NCBI RefSeq assembly: GCF_017353175.1
Contig: NZ_JAFMYW010000002.1
Coordinates: 434,001-498,000, forward strand
Origin: Fibrella forsythiae
GTDB lineage: Bacteria; Bacteroidota; Bacteroidia; Cytophagales; Spirosomataceae
Direction: 5' to 3'
DNA length: 64,000 bases
Shown here: in pieces, positions 35,308-43,940 of the stretch
Layout of the letters: each line of letters starts with the position of its first letter
How positions within the stretch are numbered: the first letter of the stretch is position 1
Translations under genes and position numbers: made by a program
The notes under the pieces: generated by a model
What the model saw: the letters and a program-made list of their open reading frames with translations, nothing else
The model's database searches: none
What the model was told of the DNA's origin: nothing

Positions 35308-36195
35308 TTAATTTCGTTGCTGGAACTGCATGCCACTCTGCTGCCGGAAGGTAGCCATGGCTTTCCGGCGGATTTCGCCGAGTTCTTCTTTCGTAACCGG
35401 CTTTGCGGTGGTGCTCGGTTTCAGGCTGGCTTCATCTACCGTCCCGGCCGCTACTTTCGTGGCACGATACAGCAGGTCGTCACTTTCGATCAACAGTACC
35501 ACTCCTTTGTCGGGCGTGAAATTCGGAGCGGGCGAAAACGTGAACGGCAACTCAGTTGTAAACCAGATGGTGCAGGGCTGGTCTTTAACGGTGCAGGTTG
35601 CTTTCTGGCAGTTGTAACCCAGAATCTTCTTTGTCTTGCCCGATACTTCCCAGTCGGCCGGGCGCGAAACGAGCTGCTCAGACTGGTAATAGTCTTTGCG
35701 GGTTGAATCTACCGTCAGAGCCGTGATCGTGTATGTTTTTCCGGTGGCCAGGTTCGTATGGGTTGTTTCTTCAATTGGCGGGCGCATGTTCCGAAACCGT
35801 TCCATGCGCTGGCGTTGCTCGGCCGTTGGCCCCTGCTGGCCACCACCACCGCCGCCATTACCGTCGCCACTGCCGGGGCCACCCGGGCCGCCACCCTGAA
35901 AACGCATCTGCATCATATTGCGGCGATCCATCGGTTCGCGCATGGCCCACTGGCCGGCAAACCGGTAGCTTTCGGTACCTTCTACCGTTTCGGGTGGGTT
36001 GAAGGTACGGCCATCCGGCATGGCGCCGCCCGGCCTTACTTCCTGCCCGTTGATGTTGATTCGCATGTTCGAGAGGTCAGTACGGCGCATGGTTTCGTAG
36101 GCAATGGTGCCCGAAGCAGGGGCACTGGTTTGTGCCAATGCCGCTCCGGACAGGAGCGAAGTGGCAGCGAGTATGGCGTAGTGGCGTAGTTTCAT
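35308..36195 (-). CDS. GLPGLI family protein
   Basis: The 295-residue exported protein starts at ATG 36195, which gives a signal peptide (ending ALAQTSAP). It matches the GLPGLI family of Bacteroidota periplasmic proteins: 'GTIAYE' near the start, 'KKILGYNCQKATC' and 'IWFTTELPF'. The name-giving motif is degenerate here (GVVLLIESDD). A Gly-rich insert (about 107-125) precedes 'EQRQRMERFRNMRPP'. Function of the family is unknown; many members neighbour barrel receptors, as here. Confidence 0.85.
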   Translation of the reverse strand: MKLRHYAILAATSLLSGAALAQTSAPASGTIAYETMRRTDLSNMRININGQEVRPGGAMPDGRTFNPPETVEGTESYRFAGQWAMREPMDRRNMMQMRFQGGGPGGPGSGDGNGGGGGGQQGPTAEQRQRMERFRNMRPPIEETTHTNLATGKTYTITALTVDSTRKDYYQSEQLVSRPADWEVSGKTKKILGYNCQKATCTVKDQPCTIWFTTELPFTFSPAPNFTPDKGVVLLIESDDLLYRATKVAAGTVDEASLKPSTTAKPVTKEELGEIRRKAMATFRQQSGMQFQQRN

Positions 36196-36240
36196 AGTGT
36201 AAAGTAGCGCATTTGTAAAGAACGTTGCATGACGCTGACG

Positions 36241-36297
36241 CAAAAGGCTGGCTGTCTGCCGATGAGTTGTAGGTATGTGTAGACAACCAGCCTTTTG
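36241..36297. repeat. Hairpin between divergent genes
   Basis: Arms of 17 bp with one mismatch (36241-36257 and 36281-36297) lie between the divergent GLPGLI and substrate-binding-protein starts. That is not a normal terminator position, so a regulatory or relic role is possible. Confidence 0.55.
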
Positions 36298-36379
36298 AGC
36301 ATGCCTCCGCGCAGATAGTCGCCGGGTCAGTTTGGTTCGAAGTGCCTACATTTACGACCTGAAGACCGCTTAGTTGCTC

Positions 36380-37162
36380 ATGTCTGTTACTGCTCAACCT
36401 CAACACCGCATCGTATCCCTGGTGCCTTCTCAAACCGAACTGCTGTTCGCACTTGGTTTGACTGATGAAGTAGTTGGTATCACCAAATTCTGCACACAAC
36501 CGGCCGAAAAAGTAGCCGATAAACCACGGGTTGGCGGTACGAAGAATGTGACGGTCAGTGCAGTGGCGGCGTTGAAGCCAACCCTGATTCTGGCGAATTA
36601 TGAAGAGAATACCGAAGCCGACGTGGTAGCCCTGCGGGAGATAGCCCCCGTTCATTGTACGGATATAAAAACCCTGCCCGACGCTCTCAATATGATTCGT
36701 GAAGTAGGGGCGCTGGTTGGTCGGCCAGCCGAAGCGGATAATCTGGCCGGGCAGATTGGCGCGTCTTTTGCCACGCTCCGGTCTGTTGTTTCTCCAGAGG
36801 GCCCGTCGGTAGCGTACCTAATCTGGCGCAAACCCTACATGGTAGCCGCCAGCGACACGTTTATCGATGCCATGCTCACCGAAGCCGGCTTTAGAAATGC
36901 ATTTACAGCCCCGTCTCAGTCGGGTGCGCGGTGGGTACGTTACCCGGTTGTAACTGAGACTGACCTGAAAGAGGCGAACCCTGACCTGGTCTTTCTGTCG
37001 TCAGAGCCGTACCCGTTCAGGCAGAAGCATCTGGCTGAGTTGCAGGCCCATTGTCTGAATGCCCGGGTGCGCCTGGTCGATGGCGAACTCTTCAGCTGGT
37101 ATGGTAGTCGGTTGCTGCATACAGCCGCCTATTTTGCTGAACTCAGACGTGACCTGATTTAA
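36380..37162 (+). CDS. BtuF/FhuD-type substrate-binding protein
   Basis: The 260-residue product has the helical-backbone metal/vitamin receptor fold: 'RIVSLVPSQTELLFALGL' at about 10-27, 'VGGTKNVTVSAVAALKPTLILAN', and C-terminal 'NPDLVFLSSEPYPF'. Relatives bind cobalamin or iron-siderophores for ABC import. No signal peptide is visible at the ATG (36380), so it may be cytosolic or use an undetected start. No ABC permease or ATPase gene is adjacent. Confidence 0.85.
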   Translation: MSVTAQPQHRIVSLVPSQTELLFALGLTDEVVGITKFCTQPAEKVADKPRVGGTKNVTVSAVAALKPTLILANYEENTEADVVALREIAPVHCTDIKTLPDALNMIREVGALVGRPAEADNLAGQIGASFATLRSVVSPEGPSVAYLIWRKPYMVAASDTFIDAMLTEAGFRNAFTAPSQSGARWVRYPVVTETDLKEANPDLVFLSSEPYPFRQKHLAELQAHCLNARVRLVDGELFSWYGSRLLHTAAYFAELRRDLI

Positions 37163-37247
37163 CCGTAAATACCGTTGTCAAAAATAGTAGTCACTTTACC
37201 CGCTTGACCTACCTGATTAATCAGTAGGTGTTCGTAATTTTCACCCC

Positions 37248-38312
37248 ATGATGAAATTAGCCTTACCCGTACTTGTGTTTTCAGCCCTTTGGCTGGGGCA
37301 GGGGTGCCAGTCGAAAGCCGGCAAAGACCAGACCGGTTCTACCAGCGATAGCACCGTTACCACGTCAACAGAATCAGCCTCAGCCGATTCACCCACCACC
37401 ACATCGGCCGCCGATTCAGCCGCTACCGACACCACCGCCGCCGCTGGCAGGAAGCTGTCGCCCCTCGATTCGCTGGGGATGATTGGCCCCAAGATTACCG
37501 GTGCCATCCTGCCCGGTAAGCGTATTTTGGCCTATTATGGCAACCCACATTCAAAAAAGATGGGTGTTCTGGGCGAATACCCGAAGGACGAAATGCTGCG
37601 GATGCTTGATAAACAGGCTATTCCCTGGGTAGAGCAGGATTCGGCCAAAACACCGATTCAGAAAGCACTGCACCTGGTGGCGATTTCGGCGCAGGGTGCT
37701 CCCGGTAAGAACGGCCACTACAGCATGCGTATGTCGGATAAAACCATCCGGAAGGTTATTCGCTGGGCGGGCGAGCACGATGCCATCTGCTTCCTCGATA
37801 TTCAGGTTGGCCACGCGCCGCTGGGTCCCGAAATGGAATTCCTGAAACCCTACCTCGAATTGCCCTACGTGCACCTTGGCATCGACCCTGAGTTTGCCTT
37901 ACGTACGAGCGGCGCCAAACCCGGCTCGAAAATCGGTACCTACGACGCCGCCGATATCAATGAGGCGACGCAGTTCCTGAGCAAAATCGTTCGCGACAAG
38001 AAAGTACCACCTAAAGTGCTGGTGGTGCACCGGTTTACGCGCCGCATGGTGACCAACTACAAGAATATCAAGCTTGATCCGAACGTACAGATCGTTATGA
38101 ACATGGACGGCTGGGGACCGCCGTCGCTCAAACGCGATACCTACCATGACTACATTCAGACCGAACCCGTACAGTACACGGGCTTCAAGCTGTTTTACCA
38201 CAACGACATGAAAAAGGTTGATCTGCGGTCGAAGCACAAAGTGCCGCACCTGATGGAGCCATCGGAAGTGCTGTCGCTGAACCCTAAGCCGTTGTATATC
38301 CAGTATCAGTAA
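37248..38312 (+). CDS. Conserved hypothetical lipoprotein
   Basis: The 354-residue product has a lipoprotein signal (LWLGQGC at about 15-21) and a Ser/Thr/Ala-rich spacer (about 25-68). A compact domain of about 280 residues follows. Alternating strands and helices such as 'KRILAYYGNPHSKKMGVLG', 'AICFLDIQVGHAPLGPE', 'YVHLGIDPEFAL' and 'PKVLVVHRFTRRMV' suggest a TIM-barrel-like enzyme with His/Asp/Glu at strand ends. I do not recognise a named family. The domain shape is inferred, and no substrate can be proposed. Confidence 0.8.
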   Translation: MMKLALPVLVFSALWLGQGCQSKAGKDQTGSTSDSTVTTSTESASADSPTTTSAADSAATDTTAAAGRKLSPLDSLGMIGPKITGAILPGKRILAYYGNPHSKKMGVLGEYPKDEMLRMLDKQAIPWVEQDSAKTPIQKALHLVAISAQGAPGKNGHYSMRMSDKTIRKVIRWAGEHDAICFLDIQVGHAPLGPEMEFLKPYLELPYVHLGIDPEFALRTSGAKPGSKIGTYDAADINEATQFLSKIVRDKKVPPKVLVVHRFTRRMVTNYKNIKLDPNVQIVMNMDGWGPPSLKRDTYHDYIQTEPVQYTGFKLFYHNDMKKVDLRSKHKVPHLMEPSEVLSLNPKPLYIQYQ

Positions 38313-38323
38313 CTCATACGAAT

Positions 38324-38385
38324 AACGCAGGGCCGGTCTGGGTACGTGACAACATATCGTCACGTACCCAGACCGGCCCTGCGTT
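38324..38385 (+). terminator. Long perfect terminator hairpin
   Basis: Perfect 27-bp GC-rich arms (38324-38350 and 38359-38385) and a following T-run lie 11 bp past the lipoprotein stop. Each arm contains the repeated 7-mer GGTACGT/ACGTACC. Confidence 0.9.
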
Positions 38386-38637
38386 TTGTAAATACGTACC
38401 TGAACACATAGGGCACCCGGTTACTCAACTCCAGGTACGCTCGGGGCTCGTTCAACGGCCTCCGGTACACCAGGCGTTCACCTGCTCAGAACCGCTCCGG
38501 CCTACCTCTATAAATGGTAACAGACCGCCATACGGTATTGCCGTCTGTCCGGCCAAATCTGGTATATTGGCGGCCGGTAGGTACGGGTAAACTGATCGCC
38601 AACTACACCTGATTTAATACAACTAAGTAGGTATACG
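38386..38637. other. Gene-free stretch
   Basis: It contains ACGTACCTG (38394-38402) and a near match (CAGGTACGC, about 38432), but no recognisable gene or long hairpin. With the terminator the gap is about 325 bp. Confidence 0.4.
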
Positions 38638-38871
38638 TTGGGAACGTTTATCGATTTTTGGGCGCAACTCTTCTTTCGGAAATATGACTACAACTTCTAC
38701 GAAATTCTGATCCTGCTATGTTTTGTGCAGAGAATGATGATGCTCCTGTTTTCTGTATTCCTGATTTTTCAGGAACTGACGCATATACAAGTCGAGAAAC
38801 TGGAAGGAGCACTCGGCGTACCCTACTTTAGCTGGGTAATTGGCCAGTTTTTCGCCAGGAAAAACCAGTAA
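38638..38871 (+). CDS. Possible small membrane protein
   Basis: A 77-codon frame starts at TTG and would encode a protein with one or two hydrophobic helices (about 20-45, 'ILILLCFVQRMMMLLFSVFLIF'). No ATG suits the start and no family is recognised. It could be real or chance. Confidence 0.3.
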   Translation: MGTFIDFWAQLFFRKYDYNFYEILILLCFVQRMMMLLFSVFLIFQELTHIQVEKLEGALGVPYFSWVIGQFFARKNQ

Positions 38872-38993
38872 GCTCTGTAAAAGGCTTCGCCTTATATAAG
38901 CTGGGCATGCTTACTTTTTCGGGCTGGCCATTCTCATTGGCACTCCAATCAATCTGATCATAAAGCACTAACAACTAATGAAATCAGCCTGCT

Positions 38994-39356
38994 ATGAACA
39001 CGACCAGTAATCATGATGAGCGCATGGCCAACTTGACGTTCGCGTCTGTTTATCCACATTATGTAGTAAAAGTTGAGAAGAAGGGGCGAACAATAGCCGA
39101 ATTGCATCAGGTAATTCAGTGGCTGACCGGCTATGATGACCATGCACTGCAACAGCACATTGCCGAAAAAACAACCTTCGACATGTTCTTCCAACGGGCG
39201 TCTGTAAACCCAAATGCCAGCCTGATCACCGGCACAATCTGCGGCTATCGGATACAGGACATTGACAATCCGTTAACGAGGCAGGTACGTTACCTGGATA
39301 AACTGGTAGATGAATTGGCCAAAGGACGTAAGCTGGAAAAGATCTTTAGACACTAA
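38994..39356 (+). CDS. DUF2200 family protein
   Basis: The 120-residue product has the family's 'MANLTFASVYPHYVVKVEKKGRT' region in pieces at 11-33, 'LTGYDDHALQQHI' and 'ASLITGTICGYRIQDIDNPL'. The function is unknown. It ends 5 bp before the DUF4256 gene, so the two probably form an operon. Confidence 0.9.
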   Translation: MNTTSNHDERMANLTFASVYPHYVVKVEKKGRTIAELHQVIQWLTGYDDHALQQHIAEKTTFDMFFQRASVNPNASLITGTICGYRIQDIDNPLTRQVRYLDKLVDELAKGRKLEKIFRH

Positions 39357-39361
39357 CGACT

Positions 39362-39931
39362 ATGACCATGTCTGTTACTACCCCGTTGTCGGCCGAACAA
39401 CGCGACGAGTTATTGAATATCCTGAAAACCCGTTTTGAGAGGAACACGAATCGCCACAAGGGGCTCGATTGGGCACCGATACAGGTAAAGCTGGAAGCCA
39501 ACCCCGATAAACTGTGGTCGCTGTATGAAATGGAGCGAACCGGTGGTGAACCGGATGTACTAGGGCATGACGGGCAGCTAGGAGAATACCTGTTTGTTGA
39601 TTGCTCGGCCGAAAGCCCGCAAGGCCGCCGAAGCTGTTGTTACGACCGTGAGGGCTGGGAAGCGAGAAAAGAAAACCGGCCAGCGCACAACGCGGTTGAC
39701 ATGGCCACCGATATGGGTATTACCCTGTTAAACGAAGACCAGTACCGGGCCTTGCAGTGCCTGGGTACATTCGATGCCAAAACGTCGAGCTGGCTAAAAA
39801 CCCCGGCCGCAATCAGAAAACAGGGTGGTGCTCTCTATGGTGATTTACGCTATGGGCAGGTCTTTGTGTACCATAACGGTGTCCAGTCGTATTACGCTGC
39901 CAGAGCCTTCCGTGGCGCACTGGAAGTATAG
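39362..39931 (+). CDS. DUF4256 family protein
   Basis: The 189-residue product matches DUF4256: 'LLNILKTRFERN', 'MERTGGEPDVLGHD', 'FVDCSAESPQGRRSCCYDREG' in pieces, and 'MATDMGITLLNEDQYRALQ'. The family is widespread and uncharacterised. It is soluble by sequence and lies immediately downstream of the DUF2200 gene. Confidence 0.9.
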   Translation: MTMSVTTPLSAEQRDELLNILKTRFERNTNRHKGLDWAPIQVKLEANPDKLWSLYEMERTGGEPDVLGHDGQLGEYLFVDCSAESPQGRRSCCYDREGWEARKENRPAHNAVDMATDMGITLLNEDQYRALQCLGTFDAKTSSWLKTPAAIRKQGGALYGDLRYGQVFVYHNGVQSYYAARAFRGALEV

Positions 39932-40085
39932 CCGGTAATCAGTTTTGCCCCGTCAGGTTCAGCGTACTCAAACTGCCGAGCTGCCTTGAGAAAACTCGAA
40001 TAGCCCGCGCTTTTTCTGCCGACGCTATGCTGTAAAAGAACTGAAGTAGTTGGCCGGCTATATTTTCAGAAAGCCTCGCATCGGT

Positions 40086-40099
40086 CAGGTACGTACCTG
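40086..40099. repeat. Palindromic double copy of the dispersed 9-mer
   Basis: CAGGTACGTACCTG is a perfect 14-bp palindrome made of two overlapping copies of the 9-mer that is scattered through the window. It is intergenic, about 120 bp upstream of the methionine aminopeptidase start. Starts of the 31 copies: 179, 5078, 10792, 11772, 12907, 16692, 17307, 18291, 19451, 21094, 21474, 23046, 25314, 29858, 30564, 30999, 31892, 34968, 38394, 39282, 40086, 40091, 44548, 44896, 46103, 48969, 51008, 57595, 59656, 63191, 63441. Confidence 0.9.
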
Positions 40100-40217
40100 C
40101 ACAAGCACGCGGTTATTCAATCCATTGTCTTTCCGAAGGCGCGACTCGTATATTTGAGAGTTAGCGGTTGGGTTGGAAAGCAAAACATCAACTGTACGGT
40201 TCAGCGAAACGAAAAAC

Positions 40218-40982
40218 ATGTCGATCACGAAAGAGTCGGAATTAGTGGGAATGCGGAAGGCCAGCGAAGCCGTTGCCCTCACGTTGAAGGAAATGAGGAA
40301 TTTCGCCAGGCCGGGCATGACCACCAGGGAACTGGACAACTATGGCGGTCAGATCCTGAACGACCTGGGCGCCAAATCGGCTCCCTACATGACGTACGGC
40401 TTTCCGGGCTGGACCTGCATCAGCGTGAACAACGAATTCTGCCACGGTATCCCTTCCGACAAACGAATCCTGAACGAAGGCGACCTGATCAATATCGACG
40501 TATCGGCAGAGCTGGACGGCTTCTGGTCAGACAATGGCGGTTCGTTTGTGCTGGGAACGGATGTACATCAGCATCAGAAACTCATCGACGCGTCGAAGCA
40601 GATTTTACACCGGGCCATTCATGCTATAAAAGGCGGCGTTCGCATTGCCGACGTTGGTTCGCTGATTGAAACCGAAGCGAAGAAACGCGGCTACCGGGTG
40701 ATTAAAAACCTGACGGGCCACGGCATTGGGCGAAGCCTGCACGAAGAACCCAGCGAAATAGCCAATTTTCGAGACCGATTTAATCTGGCTCGATTCAAGA
40801 AGAACTCGGTAGTAGCCATTGAAACCTTCATTTCCACAACGTCGACCTACGCGGAAACGACCCGGGACGGCTGGACAATGGTGGGCGATAAAGGTGGTTT
40901 CATGGCCCAGCACGAACACACCATAGTCGTCACCGACGGCAAGCCAATTATCCTGACCGAGATGAATGATATATGGAATTAG
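40218..40982 (+). CDS. map: Type I methionine aminopeptidase
   Basis: The enzyme removes N-terminal methionine from new proteins. The 254-residue product has all five metal ligands in order: Asp in 'INIDVSAELDGF', Asp in 'FWSDNGG', His in 'GHGIGRSLHEEP', Glu in 'VAIETFIST' and Glu in 'QHEHTIVV'. The ATG at 40218 fits the family start (MSITKESELVGMRKASE); the frame is open to 40173. It has no ribosomal neighbours, so it is probably an additional copy. Confidence 0.93.
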   Translation: MSITKESELVGMRKASEAVALTLKEMRNFARPGMTTRELDNYGGQILNDLGAKSAPYMTYGFPGWTCISVNNEFCHGIPSDKRILNEGDLINIDVSAELDGFWSDNGGSFVLGTDVHQHQKLIDASKQILHRAIHAIKGGVRIADVGSLIETEAKKRGYRVIKNLTGHGIGRSLHEEPSEIANFRDRFNLARFKKNSVVAIETFISTTSTYAETTRDGWTMVGDKGGFMAQHEHTIVVTDGKPIILTEMNDIWN

Positions 40983-41152
40983 AAGAAAGTTATCATACAC
41001 AGAATCTAAGAATCATGATATGTGTAAGATGTTCATATAGTTAAGTTTGAGCCTTGTATTTACGCACATCAGCTTTGTATATTTAGAGGTCAATATTGAT
41101 TTTGAATGACTGAAGGTCGCAATAGTTTTTGCGGATAAACAAGTGGTTATTA

Positions 41153-41449
41153 ATGACAACGAAAGAAAATATATTAGCTATTTTAAAAAGCAGTAAACCT
41201 GTTTTGTCGACTTATGGTGTTGCCACTATTGGGCTTTTTGGTTCCTATACTCGAAATGAGCAAACGGATGAGAGTGATATAGATTTGCTAATTGATTTTG
41301 AACCAGATAAAGAGAGTTTTGACAATTTTATGTCTGTTTATGACGTTTTTGAAAGCTTATTTAAAAATGAAAAAATTGAATTGGTGACAAAGAAAGGGTT
41401 GAGTAGATATATTGGCCCTAAAATCCTAAATGATATTATCTATGTATAA
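41153..41449 (+). CDS. MntA-type minimal nucleotidyltransferase (antitoxin)
   Basis: MntA antitoxins neutralise HEPN toxins (HepT) by modifying a tyrosine near the catalytic motif. The 98-residue product has the signature 'GLFGSYTRNEQTDESDIDLLIDF' in pieces at 29-51, with the GSxxR and SDIDLLID metal-binding core. ATG 41153 is chosen over 41129. It overlaps the HepT start by 8 bp. The gene is clearly more AT-rich than its neighbours, which suggests transfer. Confidence 0.92.
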   Translation: MTTKENILAILKSSKPVLSTYGVATIGLFGSYTRNEQTDESDIDLLIDFEPDKESFDNFMSVYDVFESLFKNEKIELVTKKGLSRYIGPKILNDIIYV

Positions 41450-41783
41450 AGATCCCATTGAATTCTTGAAACATATTTCTGAAGAATGTGAATATATACT
41501 TTCTATAAGCAGTGATTTATCGTAGGATAAATTTTTAGAAGATGAAACATTAAAGCGCGCTGTTGTTCGCAGTCTGGAAATTATTGGCGAAGCAACAAAA
41601 AAGATACCTGTTGATTTTAAATTGAAATGGAGCTTTATTCAGTGGAAGAATATGGCTGGTATGAGAGATAGATTAATTCATGACTATATTGGAGTAAACT
41701 ATTCAATTGTTTGGGATGTGCTAAAAAATAAAATACCGGAGTTAGCGGCTCAAATTCACGAAGTGCTTGGTAAAGAAGAGTAA
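41442..41783 (+). pseudogene. HepT-type HEPN toxin gene with in-frame TAG
   Basis: A 114-codon frame starts at ATG 41442, overlapping the mntA-like stop, and reads as a HEPN-domain toxin throughout: 'RAVVRSLEIIGEATKKIP', 'WSFIQWKNMAGMRDRLIHDYIGVNY'-like sequence with the RNase motif 'RDRLIHDY' (Rx4H), and C-terminus 'LAAQIHEVLGKEE'. Codon 28 is TAG (41523-41525), where relatives carry an ordinary residue. All else, including the active site, is intact. A recent nonsense mutation is the simplest reading; readthrough or a sequencing error is possible. Confidence 0.9.
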
Positions 41784-41936
41784 CAAAGGTTTAATTCCTA
41801 TAGAAAAGCTCTCTATAGTAAAGTCACCAGAAATTCAAAACTGCTGGTCACAGAAATACACGCAGGCTTGAATAGGTCTTTCGAAAAGACATGTGAGATA
41901 TTGATAGTGTTTATAACATATTTGTAAACAATGCTG

Positions 41937-43940
41937 CTACACATCCGCAACCATATTCAGTCCGTCTAACGGTTCGTCTATGTCGCCTTTGCCTTTTACG
42001 CGGCGTAGGCGGATGGGATTGGCGGCGTTGACAACCAGCGGGATTTGTTCAGTAGCAACGTTCTGGCTGTCGAGGCCGTAGGCGCTTTCGTCGGCGAGGC
42101 TGATGCGTTTCAGGGCGAAATAGCCGTTCATGATGAACGTTTCGAGCAGGCTCAGTTCGTTTTCGTACGACAGGAACCGGTTGATGACGATGAACCGGAA
42201 ATCGCCGATCGCGTTGGGGTTCGGTTTCAGCGGCCGGTACTTGGGCTTGATCGTGATCTCGTGGCAGCGCACCATTTCTTCCACCACCTTCCGGAACAGC
42301 AGGTTGATGCGCGGCTGCACCCGGAATCCTAGCTTGAAGGTGATCCGCACCACGTCTTCCGCCTCCAGAATATCGACCACGTACTCGGTCGTATACGGGT
42401 CGTCGACCAATTCGATGTGAATGAGCCAGTACACGTCGGCACGTTTGGGCATGCCTTCCAGAATAGAATCCAGAATGTGCTCTTCAACAAGCTGGTGCTG
42501 CGACGAAGCCGTCAGGTACACCAGGTTGGTGGCGTATTTGGGTACGTCGTTGTCGTTGCTCAGTTGCCGTAGGATGGGCAGGTGATCGCGCAGGCTGACG
42601 AACTGGGTGAGTCGCCGTTTGATGCGGCTGCCGTTGTGCCAGACCAACATCACCGTGATCATGATCATACCCAGCAGGAGCGACACCCAGCCGCCATGCG
42701 TGAACTTCCGCAGGTTGGCGATCAGGAATCCGCCTTCGATGAAGAAATAAATGAGTAGCAGGCTCAGCACGATCAGGCCATTGACCCGCTTTTTAGCGTA
42801 GAGGTACATGCCCAGCAACACGGTCGTGGTCAGCATGGTCAGGTTCACCGACAGGCCAAACGCCGCCTCCATATTTTTCGACTCGCGGAAGTGAAGCACC
42901 ACAATGAAACAGCCCGCCATCAATAGCCAGTTGAACGCCGGAATGTAGACTTGGCCCCGCGCGTCGGACGGGAAGACGATGCGCATTTTGGGCAGTAGCG
43001 TCAGCCGGAACGCCTCGGATACGAGCGTAAACGTACCGCTGATGAGCGCCTGCGAGGCAATGATAGTGGCCAGCGTGGCAATGCCGATGCTGGGCAGCAT
43101 GAACCAGTCGGGCACCAGGCCGAAGAAGGAGTTGAGGTTCCCCAGCGGTTTCCCCATATGGTCGAGCAGCCACGCCGCCTGGCCGAGGTAGCAGAGAATC
43201 AGGCAGATCTTGACGTAGAACCACGACACCTGGACGTTTCGCCGCCCCACATGCCCCATGTCGGAGTAGAGCGCTTCAGCCCCGGTTGAGCAGAGGAAGA
43301 CGCCGCCCAGCAGCCAGAAGCCTTCGGGGTAATTCACGATCATGTCGTAGGCGTAAACGGGGTTGAGCGCCCGGATCACGCCGGGGTTTTTAGCCAGTTG
43401 CAGCGCGCCCATCAGGCCAATCATGGTAAACCAGATGGTCATGATCGGACCAAACGCCTTGCCCAGCTTATCGGTACCCGCCTGCTGCGCCGCGAAGAGC
43501 AGGAAGATGATGGTCAGTACGATAGGCACCGTGGGCAGGTCGGGGTAGAGCGGCAGCAGACCCTCGATGGCTGATGATACGGAAATGGGTGGGGTAATGA
43601 TGCTGTCGGCGATCAGGAAGCTACCGCCCGCAATGGCCGGAAACAGCAGCCATTTGGCATACCGCCGGATGAGCGTATAGAGCGAAAAGATGCCGCCTTC
43701 ACCGTTGTTATCGGCGCGGAGGGTGAGCAGTACGTATTTGAGGGTGGTCTGAAAGGTAAGCGTCCAGAAAATGGCAGATACGCCACCCAGCGCCAGGGTT
43801 TCATCAACAACCCGGTCTTCAATAATGGCGCGATAGGTATACAGCGGCGACGTGCCGATATCGCCAAATACGATGCCGACCGCCACTAGGAGGCCCGCCG
43901 CTGTCATGCGGTCAATGTTACGAGAGGAGTGGGTACTCAA
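41937..43940 (-). CDS. kup: Kup potassium uptake protein
   Basis: Kup/KUP/HAK transporters are K+/H+ symporters. The 667-residue product has about 12 membrane segments, the family start 'GIVFGDIGTSPLYTY' (about 21-35), 'GGIFSLYTLIRR', and 'GTGAEALYSDMGHVG'-like sequence, then a roughly 220-residue soluble C-terminal part. The chosen start is TTG 43940; ATG 43907 is an alternative. It diverges from the kdp operon, placing constitutive and high-affinity K+ systems side by side. Confidence 0.93.
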   Translation of the reverse strand: MSTHSSRNIDRMTAAGLLVAVGIVFGDIGTSPLYTYRAIIEDRVVDETLALGGVSAIFWTLTFQTTLKYVLLTLRADNNGEGGIFSLYTLIRRYAKWLLFPAIAGGSFLIADSIITPPISVSSAIEGLLPLYPDLPTVPIVLTIIFLLFAAQQAGTDKLGKAFGPIMTIWFTMIGLMGALQLAKNPGVIRALNPVYAYDMIVNYPEGFWLLGGVFLCSTGAEALYSDMGHVGRRNVQVSWFYVKICLILCYLGQAAWLLDHMGKPLGNLNSFFGLVPDWFMLPSIGIATLATIIASQALISGTFTLVSEAFRLTLLPKMRIVFPSDARGQVYIPAFNWLLMAGCFIVVLHFRESKNMEAAFGLSVNLTMLTTTVLLGMYLYAKKRVNGLIVLSLLLIYFFIEGGFLIANLRKFTHGGWVSLLLGMIMITVMLVWHNGSRIKRRLTQFVSLRDHLPILRQLSNDNDVPKYATNLVYLTASSQHQLVEEHILDSILEGMPKRADVYWLIHIELVDDPYTTEYVVDILEAEDVVRITFKLGFRVQPRINLLFRKVVEEMVRCHEITIKPKYRPLKPNPNAIGDFRFIVINRFLSYENELSLLETFIMNGYFALKRISLADESAYGLDSQNVATEQIPLVVNAANPIRLRRVKGKGDIDEPLDGLNMVADV

